DNA from: an uncultured Porphyromonadaceae bacterium
GTDB lineage: Bacteria; Bacteroidota; Bacteroidia; Bacteroidales; Muribaculaceae
Assembly (NCBI GenBank): GCA_947567425.1
Contig: CANOLV010000009.1
Coordinates: 31,139 to 95,138 of the forward strand
DNA: 64,000 bases
Direction of reading: 5' to 3'
Positions 1-8,183 of this stretch are shown piece by piece; position 1 is the stretch's first letter; each line of letters opens with the position of its first letter. Both the position numbers and the translations under genes were made by a program. The notes beneath the pieces were generated by a model. The model did not search any database. It worked only from the letters and a program-made list of their open reading frames with translations, and was not told the DNA's origin.

Positions 1-944
1 GGAGCCATGATCAAGGCTATGATTTCTGTCTGCCGGTTCACTATCTCCGTGACTTTGACATTGTCTGAGGCCACAGCCGCAAGCCTTGGAAAGTAGTCTA
101 CTGACATGGCGGCGAAAATCACTCCGGCATACTGGTTGGTGATAGAGTTTGCCGCTTGAAAATATCCAACATCGTCGATGCCTCCGATATATCGGATGAA
201 AGCATTTGACAGATATGTCACACATGTGCCTATCAGCGAGCCTGCCATCAGTACCGACCCTAAAGCCAGTAGTTTGCGCATTATGGACAGTCTGACCTGA
301 TGGTCGATGCGGCGGTTGGCTATGCCGGCTGTCCGGGATATCGAGATTCTATAAAATATGTATGCGGCCAATGACACGGCAATCATGGCGGGGACAATTC
401 CGCCGTTGCCCCAGATATAGTATAAAGGTACTCCTATGGCCAATCCTGTAGAGGCTCCTACCACCGACGACCATGACAGGCGCTTGACTTGGCGAAGTCC
501 TTGGAGTATCGACATTTCGCCCGATCCGAGTATGCCGAACAATACGGCTATGCTCAGAAGCATGTATTGCCATGTAAAATTGTCATCGCCAAATGTCCAC
601 CGGCTCATAAATACCGAAAATGCCATGCATATAATGGCTCCGGTGAGGGCTGTGATTCTTGTGGCATGGCGGGCCGACGCGATTATTGCATCCCTTGCCG
701 AATTGTCCTCTTGGTCGGCTCCGGACAGCTCTTTTACGATGGCGGTAGGTATGCCGAATGATGCGAGTTGCTGTATGGTGTTTGATGAGGCGGTCAGGAG
801 TGACGATATGCCCATGCCTTCCGGTCCTAAGAGGAGAGCCACGAATTTCCCGCGAACCAGATTGATCATAATCTGGAACATCTGCGCTCCACCGAAGAAC
901 GACATTCCCTTAAGGATACTTTTATAGCTATTGTCTTTTTCCAA
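1..944 (-). CDS. Wzx-like polysaccharide flippase (partial, 3' end outside window)
   Basis: Translating the minus strand gives one open frame that runs off position 1, so the C-terminus is missing. It holds repeated hydrophobic helices and an N-terminus rich in Gly and Met (FFGGAQMFQIMINLVRGK, then LLGPEGMGISSLL), which is typical of MOP/MATE-superfamily O-antigen and teichoic-acid flippases that move lipid-linked glycans across the inner membrane. The best start is a TTG at 944, which gives the natural opening EKDNSYKSILKG; an in-frame ATG lies at 905. The TTG start overlaps the end of the upstream glycosyltransferase gene by 17 bases, suggesting translational coupling. The substrate cannot be read from this fragment. 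Family assignment rests on the topology and the N-terminal motif. Confidence 0.75.
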   Translation of the reverse strand, partial: MEKDNSYKSILKGMSFFGGAQMFQIMINLVRGKFVALLLGPEGMGISSLLTASSNTIQQLASFGIPTAIVKELSGADQEDNSARDAIIASARHATRITALTGAIICMAFSVFMSRWTFGDDNFTWQYMLLSIAVLFGILGSGEMSILQGLRQVKRLSWSSVVGASTGLAIGVPLYYIWGNGGIVPAMIAVSLAAYIFYRISISRTAGIANRRIDHQVRLSIMRKLLALGSVLMAGSLIGTCVTYLSNAFIRYIGGIDDVGYFQAANSITNQYAGVIFAAMSVDYFPRLAAVASDNVKVTEIVNRQTEIIALIMA

Positions 945-1923
945 GGCTTGAGAGAAGTTTTTGGATTATTATCGTGGTTGCCGGCCCGCATAGAAGTATG
1001 GCTGTACGGAGTGTGCCGATGCGTCGTCGGCTTTTGAGTATGTGCCGTCGGCCGTAGGCCTCTGTCAGCATGTGGCGAATCCGTTTACGCTCCTGTTTAT
1101 CGCGGAATTTGAACGATGCGTAATTGCGTAGGCAGCTCCATAGGTTTGCAGTGGCTTGATTGTTGATAAGTCTTATTTCCTGCGAACCGGATGGATAGTG
1201 GCTTTCAATCAATCTGCGCAGGCGCATGTCGGTGTCGAGCACGTCGAACAGGCGCGGATGCATTGCGCGAGTGGTGGATCCGGTATGGATCCGGTAATAA
1301 TAGGTGGGTTCCACAAATGCTATTTTTGCAGCCTGGAGCATGATGACGCGGGTGAGCAGCTCGTCGGCCGACATGGATGTCCCGTTGACAATCGGATCTC
1401 TCGTGGCCGTTAAGAAAATGGCGCGGCGTATTGCTCCCTTGCACCCGTCGCCCCATTGGTCGAGAGTAAGATGCAGATGCGATGCTCCGTCCACTACGTC
1501 CTGTCGGTCAAACCGTGTGGTCAGCGGCGATGATGTTCCGTCGGCGTATACGAACGTCATGTTGCCGAACACGATGTCGGCTCCGGTGGCTTTAATCCTT
1601 GCGCTGATGCTTTCGAGATAGTCGGAATCCATATAGTCGTCGGCGTCAAGCTCCACTATGTAATCACCTTTGGCAATGCCGGCGGCCTCGGATCTGGGTA
1701 CAAAGGCTCCGCCGCTGTTGGCTGTGCGGCGGAGTAGCCTGATCCTGGGATCGGATGCTGCAAAAGATACTACAACGTCACGGGTATGGTCTGTCGAATT
1801 GTCGTCGGCCACGATAAGCTCCCAATGAGGATATGTCTGGGCCTGCAGCGACTTGATGGCTTCGGCTATGTATGCCTCGGCATTATAAGCCGGCATGACG
1901 ATTGACAGTAACTCTCGGGGCAT
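928..1923 (-). CDS. Family 2 glycosyltransferase
   Basis: A 331-residue GT-A enzyme. The N-terminus reads LLSIVMPAYNAEAYIAEAI, the usual nucleotide-sugar binding start, followed by VADDNSTDHT and the metal-binding DADDY near residue 94. The C-terminal third is basic and contains a hydrophobic stretch near residues 305-320 that may associate with the membrane. It would transfer a sugar from a nucleotide donor to a lipid-linked or surface glycan. It lies six bases downstream of the EnvC-like gene and overlaps the flippase gene, so it probably acts with the flippase in a surface-polysaccharide step. Donor and acceptor are unknown. Confidence 0.85.
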   Translation of the reverse strand: MPRELLSIVMPAYNAEAYIAEAIKSLQAQTYPHWELIVADDNSTDHTRDVVVSFAASDPRIRLLRRTANSGGAFVPRSEAAGIAKGDYIVELDADDYMDSDYLESISARIKATGADIVFGNMTFVYADGTSSPLTTRFDRQDVVDGASHLHLTLDQWGDGCKGAIRRAIFLTATRDPIVNGTSMSADELLTRVIMLQAAKIAFVEPTYYYRIHTGSTTRAMHPRLFDVLDTDMRLRRLIESHYPSGSQEIRLINNQATANLWSCLRNYASFKFRDKQERKRIRHMLTEAYGRRHILKSRRRIGTLRTAILLCGPATTIIIQKLLSSLGKRQ

Positions 1924-1929
1924 GGCTGC

Positions 1930-3450
1930 TTACTTTACCCAAAGTGAAGGATTTAGCTTCTCTTTCTCTTTTCGGATTTCGAAGTGCAGGATAGAACGGC
2001 CATTGTCGTCGGGATCGGCATATATTTTGCCGATGGGCTGTCCTTGGTGGAGTTCTTCGCCGTTTTTAACCATGATGTCGGTCAGGTTGGCATATATGGT
2101 CAGATATTTTCCGTGGCGGATCATCACTATAGTGTTGTAGCCGGGTTGATGGAATATGGCGGAGACTTTTCCGTCAAATATGGCTCTTGCCTCACTTCCG
2201 CTTTCGGTCTCGATGTCTATTCCGCTGTTGTCGGTGACCACATAGGGCAGGTCCGGATGCTTGTGGCGTCCGAACGGCCTGACTATCTTGTATTTCCCGG
2301 TCACGGGAAACAGCAGTCGGCCTTTGTTGCTCTCGAACGTTCCGGTCAGCTTTCTTGTCGATTCGGCAGTAGCATGTGTGGTCGTGGTGGTTTTGGGCTG
2401 CGGTTTTACCGTTTCGGGTGTTTGAGGTACAGGAGTCGGATCGGCCGGTCGGTTCTGTTTGTCTTTTGAAGACTTTTTATTCTTTTTACCCTTTTTCTCG
2501 GTCTTTTTCTTGTCGGAATCCTGCTTGTCACGATTCTCCGTGGCGCTGTTTTGAGCCTTTTTCTCTTCTTCCGCACGCTTCTGTTCATCCGCTTTTGCCT
2601 GGCGCAGTCTCTCCTCTTCTTCTTGGCGGCGCTGTTCTTCCAGACGACGCTGTTCCGCCTCGCGTTGGCGCTGTTCCTCTTCTTGGCGGCGTTGCTCTTC
2701 GGCAATCAGACGTTCAAGTTCCTGGTCGAGGGCTTTCGCTTTGGCTTCACGATCCTTAAGTACGCGTTTTAGCGATGAGCCTTTTTGCTTTAATTCGGCT
2801 ACCATGTCGGCGGTCTCGGATTGACGCTGTTTTAGTTCGGCGCGTGAACTGTTGAGCGACTTTAATTTGGAAGCTCTTGAGGTGCGTATTTTGTCAAGAC
2901 ACTCTTTCTTGTCGTTGAGGTCTGACTGCATTTTGACTATCTGTTGGCTTTTACGTTCGCGCCACTGTGCAAACTCCTTAAGATATCTCGATCTGCGGTA
3001 TGCCTGCCGGAATGAATTGGCCGAGAATATGAATGCCAGTTTTGTCGATGCCGAGTGGTGGCCTGCTTCCGATTGGCGTACAGCTTTGGCGTATGTGTCG
3101 CGGAGTTTTTTCAGGCTTCCGTCAAGTTGAGTTATGGAATCGCTGACAATGGCTATATGCTTGTCGGCAGAGTCGATCTGCTGTTCGAGCCTCCGGATGT
3201 TTCTTTCCTGAATCTGTATCTCGGCGTTGAGGGAATTGAGCGCGTTGAGGGTCCGTTCCGTATTGCGGGCGTTGGCTTCAAGCTGTTCTGCAGTCTGTTT
3301 AATGGCTCGCTTGTTGTCGCGTTGCTCTTTTTTTATGCCGGTCACGGTGCGTTTGCGCGGTTTGGCCGCCGACATATCCGTTGCCGAAAGTATCAGGATG
3401 ATTGCTAATAACCAGATGTTGCGTTTCATAACCTTTACGATGCGGTGCAA
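1930..3450 (-). CDS. EnvC-like secreted coiled-coil protein with degenerate LytM (M23) domain
   Basis: 506 residues. An N-terminal signal segment (NIWLLAIILILSATDMSAA) is followed by a long coiled coil (residues about 35-235), a low-complexity Glu/Arg/Gln/Lys region (about 240-340), and a C-terminal M23/LytM domain (about 380-505). The zinc-binding positions look lost: the usual HxxxD is NSGIDIE, and the usual HLHFE is ILHFE. EnvC and NlpD have the same losses and activate cell-wall amidases rather than cut peptidoglycan themselves. The likely job is therefore amidase activation at division or during envelope remodelling. It sits one base from the DUF4292 lipoprotein gene in a conserved Bacteroidetes-type envelope run. 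A residual hydrolase role is possible but less likely. Confidence 0.85.
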   Translation of the reverse strand: MHRIVKVMKRNIWLLAIILILSATDMSAAKPRKRTVTGIKKEQRDNKRAIKQTAEQLEANARNTERTLNALNSLNAEIQIQERNIRRLEQQIDSADKHIAIVSDSITQLDGSLKKLRDTYAKAVRQSEAGHHSASTKLAFIFSANSFRQAYRRSRYLKEFAQWRERKSQQIVKMQSDLNDKKECLDKIRTSRASKLKSLNSSRAELKQRQSETADMVAELKQKGSSLKRVLKDREAKAKALDQELERLIAEEQRRQEEEQRQREAEQRRLEEQRRQEEEERLRQAKADEQKRAEEEKKAQNSATENRDKQDSDKKKTEKKGKKNKKSSKDKQNRPADPTPVPQTPETVKPQPKTTTTTHATAESTRKLTGTFESNKGRLLFPVTGKYKIVRPFGRHKHPDLPYVVTDNSGIDIETESGSEARAIFDGKVSAIFHQPGYNTIVMIRHGKYLTIYANLTDIMVKNGEELHQGQPIGKIYADPDDNGRSILHFEIRKEKEKLNPSLWVK

Positions 3451-3451
3451 G

Positions 3452-4291
3452 TTACTTCGGCATGGCCCCTTTAAGAAGGTCGGATGCCTTTACACGTCTA
3501 TAATCCTTGGGAAGGGAGAATTCCGTTTTGTTGCCGGAATTCCACTTTGCATTGTTCCACTTCCAGGTTAGTGAGGCGGCATACGGCTTTTTTTGTGTCT
3601 GTATGTCGATTTCAGTGGTGGATGCCACTGCTCCTGCGGGGGTGTTTGCCGCATGGCCCCCGTAGGTTATGTCAGCTTTGAATATGTCGGTACCTGTACT
3701 TACTATGATGAGTTTGGATAGCCGGTCGTCAGATCCTGCGGCATAACCGTAGTTGGCCATCGAAGGCTGTTTGCGTGGTGTTATGAGCATCCCGTTTTCA
3801 AGAATCTCGATCTTGACCGACTTTTTGTCATCGGCTTTCATGGTCGGCAGTCCGAGCAGGAATGGCCGGCCTAAAAGCATATCCTGTATATTTTCGGTGG
3901 AGAACGACACGTATTTGGTCAATTCGTCAAGGCTCTCGGCCATGTAAGTGCGCTGGGGTTTGATAATGACGAATGCAGAGTCGTTGGTGATCAGCGCACG
4001 TCCCATCTCGAAGCCGAGCACGCGCAGGCTTATGTCGATGGATTTTCCTCTGACCATGGTGGCCCGACCTGATATTGAAAATTTTGACGGCTGTGTAAGG
4101 TGTATGCTTACGGGTAAGCTTACGTCGTTCCACGTGCTGTAGTTGGCTGTCAGCCGAGCAAATCCGTCTCCTTTGCCGGGAGTGGTTTGCCCGGATGTTT
4201 CCTGTTTGCCGGCAGACGTGTTTTTTGAAGAGCGGCAACCGCTCATAATAGCCGCGGCTATTAGAAATATGACGATTAGTTTGTACTTCAT
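3452..4291 (-). CDS. DUF4292 family lipoprotein
   Basis: 279 residues starting with MKYKLIVIFLIAAAIMSGC, a lipoprotein signal with Cys at residue 19 as the lipidation site. The rest is beta-rich (for example VSLPVSIHLTQPSKFSISGRATMVRG) and matches my memory of DUF4292 proteins, found between a TPR protein and an M23 protein in many Bacteroidetes. The fold recalls LolA/LolB-type lipoprotein carriers, but that is inference. It lies 18 bases after the TPR gene and one base before the EnvC-like gene, so the three are probably co-transcribed. Exact function is unknown; a role in outer-membrane assembly is the reasonable guess. Confidence 0.8.
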   Translation of the reverse strand: MKYKLIVIFLIAAAIMSGCRSSKNTSAGKQETSGQTTPGKGDGFARLTANYSTWNDVSLPVSIHLTQPSKFSISGRATMVRGKSIDISLRVLGFEMGRALITNDSAFVIIKPQRTYMAESLDELTKYVSFSTENIQDMLLGRPFLLGLPTMKADDKKSVKIEILENGMLITPRKQPSMANYGYAAGSDDRLSKLIIVSTGTDIFKADITYGGHAANTPAGAVASTTEIDIQTQKKPYAASLTWKWNNAKWNSGNKTEFSLPKDYRRVKASDLLKGAMPK

Positions 4292-4309
4292 GTATGGTTA
4301 ACGACTGTA

Positions 4310-6088
4310 TTATTCGTAAAAGTATGTGCGGTGTTTGACTTTTTTCTTTAGCAACTCGTTGTCAGGGGCAAGTTCGAGCGCCTGTTCCCAATATTCGATT
4401 GCCTTGGCATGGTCGCCGGTGAAGAAATATATGTCGCCGGCATGTTCAAACAGTTCTTCCGACGGTTCGGCTGTATTGTCGAGGGCTTTCTGGATGAACA
4501 CCTGGGCCTGGGTGTAGTCTTTTTTCTTGAACAGCACCCACGCGTATGTGTCAAGAGAAGTTGCGTCGTCGGGTCGTTCCTTTATAGTCATTGCACTTAG
4601 TTTTTCCGCCCGGTCGAGGTCCTTACCCTCCACTGCAAGGTGGTAGGCGCAGTTGTTCATCGCGAGCAGATTGTAGGGATTAAGCTCCAATGCTTTTTCA
4701 TAACAGACGAACGCGGAGTCGGCGCTTCCGGCCGCATAAAATGAATCGCCTTTTGACGAATAGATTTGCGACATAAGTTCCCGATTGTCGGGGTCGGTGC
4801 CGGCGATGGCCTGGTCCAGTATGTCCTGAGCGCGGTCAAACTTCTTGTTTTGATTGTAGACGGCCGACATGAGCAGCTCCAACTGAGGATTGCCGGGATG
4901 GTAATGCATTGCATTTTCTCCGGCACGCTCGGCTTCTTCCGGTTTTTCGGCCTGCATGTACAGAGATATCAGAGTGTGCCACTTGTCCACGTCGGCAGGG
5001 TCTATGTCAAGGGCATAGCCCATCTGCTCCGCCGCGCCGGCAAAGTCGTTGACCACATATAGATATGAGCAGTAGAGCTCGCGCACTTTGGATTCGTGCG
5101 GATTCTGTTTGAGCATCGAGTCAAACAGCTCCTCGATCCGGGCATGCTGGCTTTCGTCCTCATACAGTTCGCGGATATATCCTGTCAGCAACTCGAGTTT
5201 GGTGTCAAGGTCGAGGCTCTCCTGCTTCAAAGCATTGAACACTTCCCGGTCGTAGGCAATGCTGTCGCCTATCGACTGGTACAGTGTGGCTCTTGAATAA
5301 TAGGCCACTCCTGACGAGGGGTCGATTTCGCAGGCACGGTTGTAGTAGGTCAGTGCCGTATCGGGCATTGCAAACTGGGCATACACGTCGCCTGCGAATA
5401 TGTTGTTGTCGACGTTGTTCGGGGCCGACGATATCAGTTTGCGCACTTCATTGAATATGGCGGTAGTGTCGTTGGTCGGCAGGTATGTCCTGATTTTGTT
5501 GAATGTCAGCGGGATGCTTTTCCCTTGGCTGATCTCGATCTTGTCGTATATTCCTACGGCTTCCTTAAGCTTTGCGGAGTCGCGTGAGGCTGTCAGCGCA
5601 CTCGCCAGTTTGAGGGCCACTTCGAGCTTGTTCGGATATATTGAATCGAGAGTGCGCCACACTCTTATCGATTCGGCGTTGTTGCCGAGCTGGTCGTTGA
5701 TGGCTCCATAGATGCGGTTGTTGTAGAAGTCGGACGGCACTTTGTCGAAATGGCTTCGCATCATGTTGTAGCCTTTTTCACCCAGCACAGAGTCGTTCTG
5801 AGCCATAAGTGCAGTGTAGAATCCGAGGTAAAACTCTATATCGCTTTCCGAGGGATTCAGTTCGTTGGCGCGTCGGAGAAGGTCGTAGTAGGCATCTTCA
5901 TTGTCGGCGGAATGCTGTCGCAGCGCCTCCATGAATATGTAGTCTGCCTTAAGTTCGTCGCTGTTGACGGATGGAACCTGTTGTTTCTTTTTGGCGGAAA
6001 CAGGGACGGCCGACAGTATGACTGCCAGTGCCGACAAGGCTATGAGGATTATATTTCCGTAGGATATTTTCATTATTGGTCGGTTCAC
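4310..6088 (-). CDS. Secreted tetratricopeptide-repeat protein
   Basis: 592 residues with an N-terminal signal segment (IILIALSALAVILSAVPVSA). The body is made of TPR units, for example ADSAFVCYEKALELNPYNLLAMNNCAYHLA and HAKAIEYWEQALELAPDN. TPR arrays are protein-binding scaffolds, so this is probably a periplasmic or outer-membrane-associated assembly factor. An alternative start is the Met at residue 6 (base 6073), which gives a tighter signal peptide. It follows dut by three bases and precedes the DUF4292 lipoprotein gene. No catalytic motif is visible, and the binding partner is unknown; the conserved neighbours suggest envelope biogenesis. Confidence 0.85.
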   Translation of the reverse strand: MNRPIMKISYGNIILIALSALAVILSAVPVSAKKKQQVPSVNSDELKADYIFMEALRQHSADNEDAYYDLLRRANELNPSESDIEFYLGFYTALMAQNDSVLGEKGYNMMRSHFDKVPSDFYNNRIYGAINDQLGNNAESIRVWRTLDSIYPNKLEVALKLASALTASRDSAKLKEAVGIYDKIEISQGKSIPLTFNKIRTYLPTNDTTAIFNEVRKLISSAPNNVDNNIFAGDVYAQFAMPDTALTYYNRACEIDPSSGVAYYSRATLYQSIGDSIAYDREVFNALKQESLDLDTKLELLTGYIRELYEDESQHARIEELFDSMLKQNPHESKVRELYCSYLYVVNDFAGAAEQMGYALDIDPADVDKWHTLISLYMQAEKPEEAERAGENAMHYHPGNPQLELLMSAVYNQNKKFDRAQDILDQAIAGTDPDNRELMSQIYSSKGDSFYAAGSADSAFVCYEKALELNPYNLLAMNNCAYHLAVEGKDLDRAEKLSAMTIKERPDDATSLDTYAWVLFKKKDYTQAQVFIQKALDNTAEPSEELFEHAGDIYFFTGDHAKAIEYWEQALELAPDNELLKKKVKHRTYFYE

Positions 6089-6091
6089 TGT

Positions 6092-6535
6092 TTATTCGAC
6101 ACCGGTATGGCCGAAGGCGCCTTCGCCACGTTTGGTCTCGTCAAGACGTTCCACGGTTTCCCATTCTGCACGGACATACTCTTTGATCACCATCTGGCAG
6201 ATTCTGTCTCCGTCGTTGATGATGAATGGCTCCTTCGATAAGTTTATGACGATCACTCCGATCTCGCCCCGATAGTCTGAATCGACTGTTCCGGGAGTGT
6301 TTACGAGGCTTATTCCGTGCTTTAAGGCGAGTCCGGAACGCGGGCGCATCTGACATTCATATCCATGGGGGAGCTGCATGTAGAGTCCGGTGGGTATAAG
6401 AGCGCGTTCGAGAGACTGCAGTGTTACCGGTTCTTTAAGGAATGCTCGGACATCCATGCCGGCTGCTGAGGGTGTCTCGTAGGTGGGCAGGTCGTGTCCT
6501 GACTTATTGATGATTTTTACTTTGATTCGTTCCAT
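6092..6535 (-). CDS. dut: dUTP diphosphatase
   Basis: 147 residues, the usual length of trimeric dUTPases. All five family motifs are visible: AGMDVRA, PRSGLALKHGI, NTPGTVDSDYRGEI (catalytic Asp at about 85), GDRICQMVI and the C-terminal RGEGAFGHTG that closes over the active site. The enzyme hydrolyses dUTP to dUMP and pyrophosphate, which keeps uracil out of DNA and feeds dTMP synthesis. It is the first gene of the minus-strand run that continues into the TPR, DUF4292 and EnvC-like genes, and it diverges from dgt, another deoxynucleotide-pool enzyme. Confidence 0.97.
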   Translation of the reverse strand: MERIKVKIINKSGHDLPTYETPSAAGMDVRAFLKEPVTLQSLERALIPTGLYMQLPHGYECQMRPRSGLALKHGISLVNTPGTVDSDYRGEIGVIVINLSKEPFIINDGDRICQMVIKEYVRAEWETVERLDETKRGEGAFGHTGVE

Positions 6536-6799
6536 GTTTGTCCTAAGATAGTTTTTATTACGCGAAAATAGTTAAAAAGGCTCATTTAACATTCATAAAT
6601 GGAGTGCTTTTTTATTAAAACATCATAAAATGCCCGGAGGTTTCGGCCTGACGCACAAAAATCGATGTAATTTTGTTGACGGTCATCTCATGCGTGCGGG
6701 TCTGTTATGACCGATGTTGTGGGGATGTGCGTGAAATTGTGTAAAAAAGAGCTCCTGATGCGTGCCGTTTAATTAATTCTGTGTAATTTTGAGATAATT
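6536..6799. promoter_or_regulatory. Divergent dut/dgt intergenic region with plus-strand -7 element
   Basis: This 264-base AT-rich gap separates two divergent deoxynucleotide-pool genes. A Bacteroidetes-type -7 element, TAATTTTG, is at 6784-6791 on the plus strand, which would give dgt a leader of only a few bases. On the minus strand a weaker match (TATTTTCG, bases 6563-6570) could serve dut. No clear -33 element or terminator was recognised. No gene is seen in this stretch. Confidence 0.5.
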
Positions 6800-8155
6800 A
6801 TGAATAATGACAGCCATAAGATGGAATGGGCCAGACTGATTAATGACAAGCGTTTCGGTCTGGAGGATTTCCACGATCCCAAGCGGGGAACGAGGAGCGA
6901 CTTTCAGCGCGACTTTGACCGATTGGTGTTTTCGTCGCCGTTTCGACGTCTGCAGAATAAGACGCAGGTGTTCCCGCTTCCGGGAAGCGTGTTTGTGCAC
7001 AACCGCCTGACCCACTCTATGGAGGTGGCGTCGGTGGGGCGTTCGCTTGCCAATGAGATCAGCACTGTGCTTCGGGATAAATATGCCTCGATGCCTTGGT
7101 GCGCCAAGCTTGAAGCGCTTGACGAGATAGTGGGGGCGGCATGTCTGGCGCATGATCTGGGCAATCCTCCTTTCGGACATTCAGGCGAGAAGGCCATATC
7201 TACTTTTTTCAGCGAGGGTGCGGGAAAGGTTCTCGAAAAAGAATTTTCTGAAGCCCAGTGGGCCGATCTGACGCATTTTGAAGGCAATGCCAACTCGTTC
7301 AGGTTGCTTACCCATCAGTTCCGCGGCCGCAGGGCCGGCGGTTTCGCTATGACGTATTCAATGCTGGCTTCGATAGTCAAGTATCCATACGAATCGCGGA
7401 TGGCCGGACGTAAGAATAAATTCGGATTCTTTACCACTGAAATAGGAACTTTTACCCGTATAGCGGACGAACTCGGACTGATACGCAGATACAGCGAGGA
7501 CGGTGAGGTGTGCTATGCCAGGCATCCGCTTGTGTATATAGTGGAGGCCGCCGACGACATCTGTTATCAGGTGATGGATATCGAGGATGCGCATAAGCTC
7601 AAAGTCATATCTTTTTCCGACGTGTCGGAGGTGCTGCTGTCGTTCTTCGGTGAGGAGCGCAGGATGCAGTGCCAAAGAGTGATGTCCACTGTCGACGATC
7701 CGAACGAGAGGGTGGCTTATCTGCGGTCGTGCGTCATAGGCGCGCTTGTCAAGCAGTGTGCCATGGCGTTCATCGTTAATGAGGATGCCATTCTTGAAGG
7801 CCGCTTTGAGGGGTCGTTGCTCGACCATATCGAACCGTTGGAGCGCGACGGCTACCGGAGGTGTTCGGCATTGGCGTGGGATAAGATATACCGTGCCGGC
7901 GATGTCGTGGACGTGGAACTTGCAGGTAACCGCATCATATCTTTCCTTATGGAGAAGCTTATACATGCGGTGCGCTATCCCGAACTTAACTATTCGTCGC
8001 TGTTGCTGAGCAAGGTTCCTTTGCAGTATGACATCGACTCGCCGACTTTGTTCGGAAAGATCCAGGCCGTGCTTGACCATGTGTCGGGTATGACTGACGT
8101 ATATGCGCTTGATTTGTACCGGAAACTCAACGGAATGAGTCTGCCGGCTGTTTAA
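6800..8155 (+). CDS. dgt: Deoxyguanosinetriphosphate triphosphohydrolase (dGTPase, HD domain)
   Basis: 451 residues. The HD-domain metal ligands are visible: the His of NRLTHSMEV, the HD pair of CLAHDLGNPPFGHSGE, and the distal Asp in VEAADDICYQVMD. The N-terminal RDFDRLVFSSPFRRLQNKTQVFPLP is the family opening. Dgt enzymes cut dNTPs, preferably dGTP, into the nucleoside and tripolyphosphate, and so balance dNTP pools and limit phage. The gene is divergent from dut. A TPM-domain gene follows 28 bases later. Substrate preference among dNTPs cannot be told from sequence alone. Confidence 0.95.
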   Translation: MNNDSHKMEWARLINDKRFGLEDFHDPKRGTRSDFQRDFDRLVFSSPFRRLQNKTQVFPLPGSVFVHNRLTHSMEVASVGRSLANEISTVLRDKYASMPWCAKLEALDEIVGAACLAHDLGNPPFGHSGEKAISTFFSEGAGKVLEKEFSEAQWADLTHFEGNANSFRLLTHQFRGRRAGGFAMTYSMLASIVKYPYESRMAGRKNKFGFFTTEIGTFTRIADELGLIRRYSEDGEVCYARHPLVYIVEAADDICYQVMDIEDAHKLKVISFSDVSEVLLSFFGEERRMQCQRVMSTVDDPNERVAYLRSCVIGALVKQCAMAFIVNEDAILEGRFEGSLLDHIEPLERDGYRRCSALAWDKIYRAGDVVDVELAGNRIISFLMEKLIHAVRYPELNYSSLLLSKVPLQYDIDSPTLFGKIQAVLDHVSGMTDVYALDLYRKLNGMSLPAV

Positions 8156-8159
8156 TTAA

Positions 8160-8172
8160 GAGTGTGTCTAAA
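8160..8172 (+). repeat. Single IS/MITE-like terminus
   Basis: The 13 bases GAGTGTGTCTAAA are identical to the outer end of the terminal inverted repeats of the MITE-like element at 30762-31110, and here too they are directly preceded by TAA, the target duplication seen there. No partner end was found nearby. It lies four bases after the dgt stop codon and ends 11 bases before the TPM gene. It may be the scar of an old insertion, or chance. Confidence 0.35.
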
Positions 8173-8183
8173 GAAATTGAACT

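Noticed and set aside
2406-2772. Lys/Arg-rich or Leu/Phe-rich frames within the EnvC-like gene
   Set aside because: Shadows of the low-complexity Glu/Gln/Arg segment in other frames.
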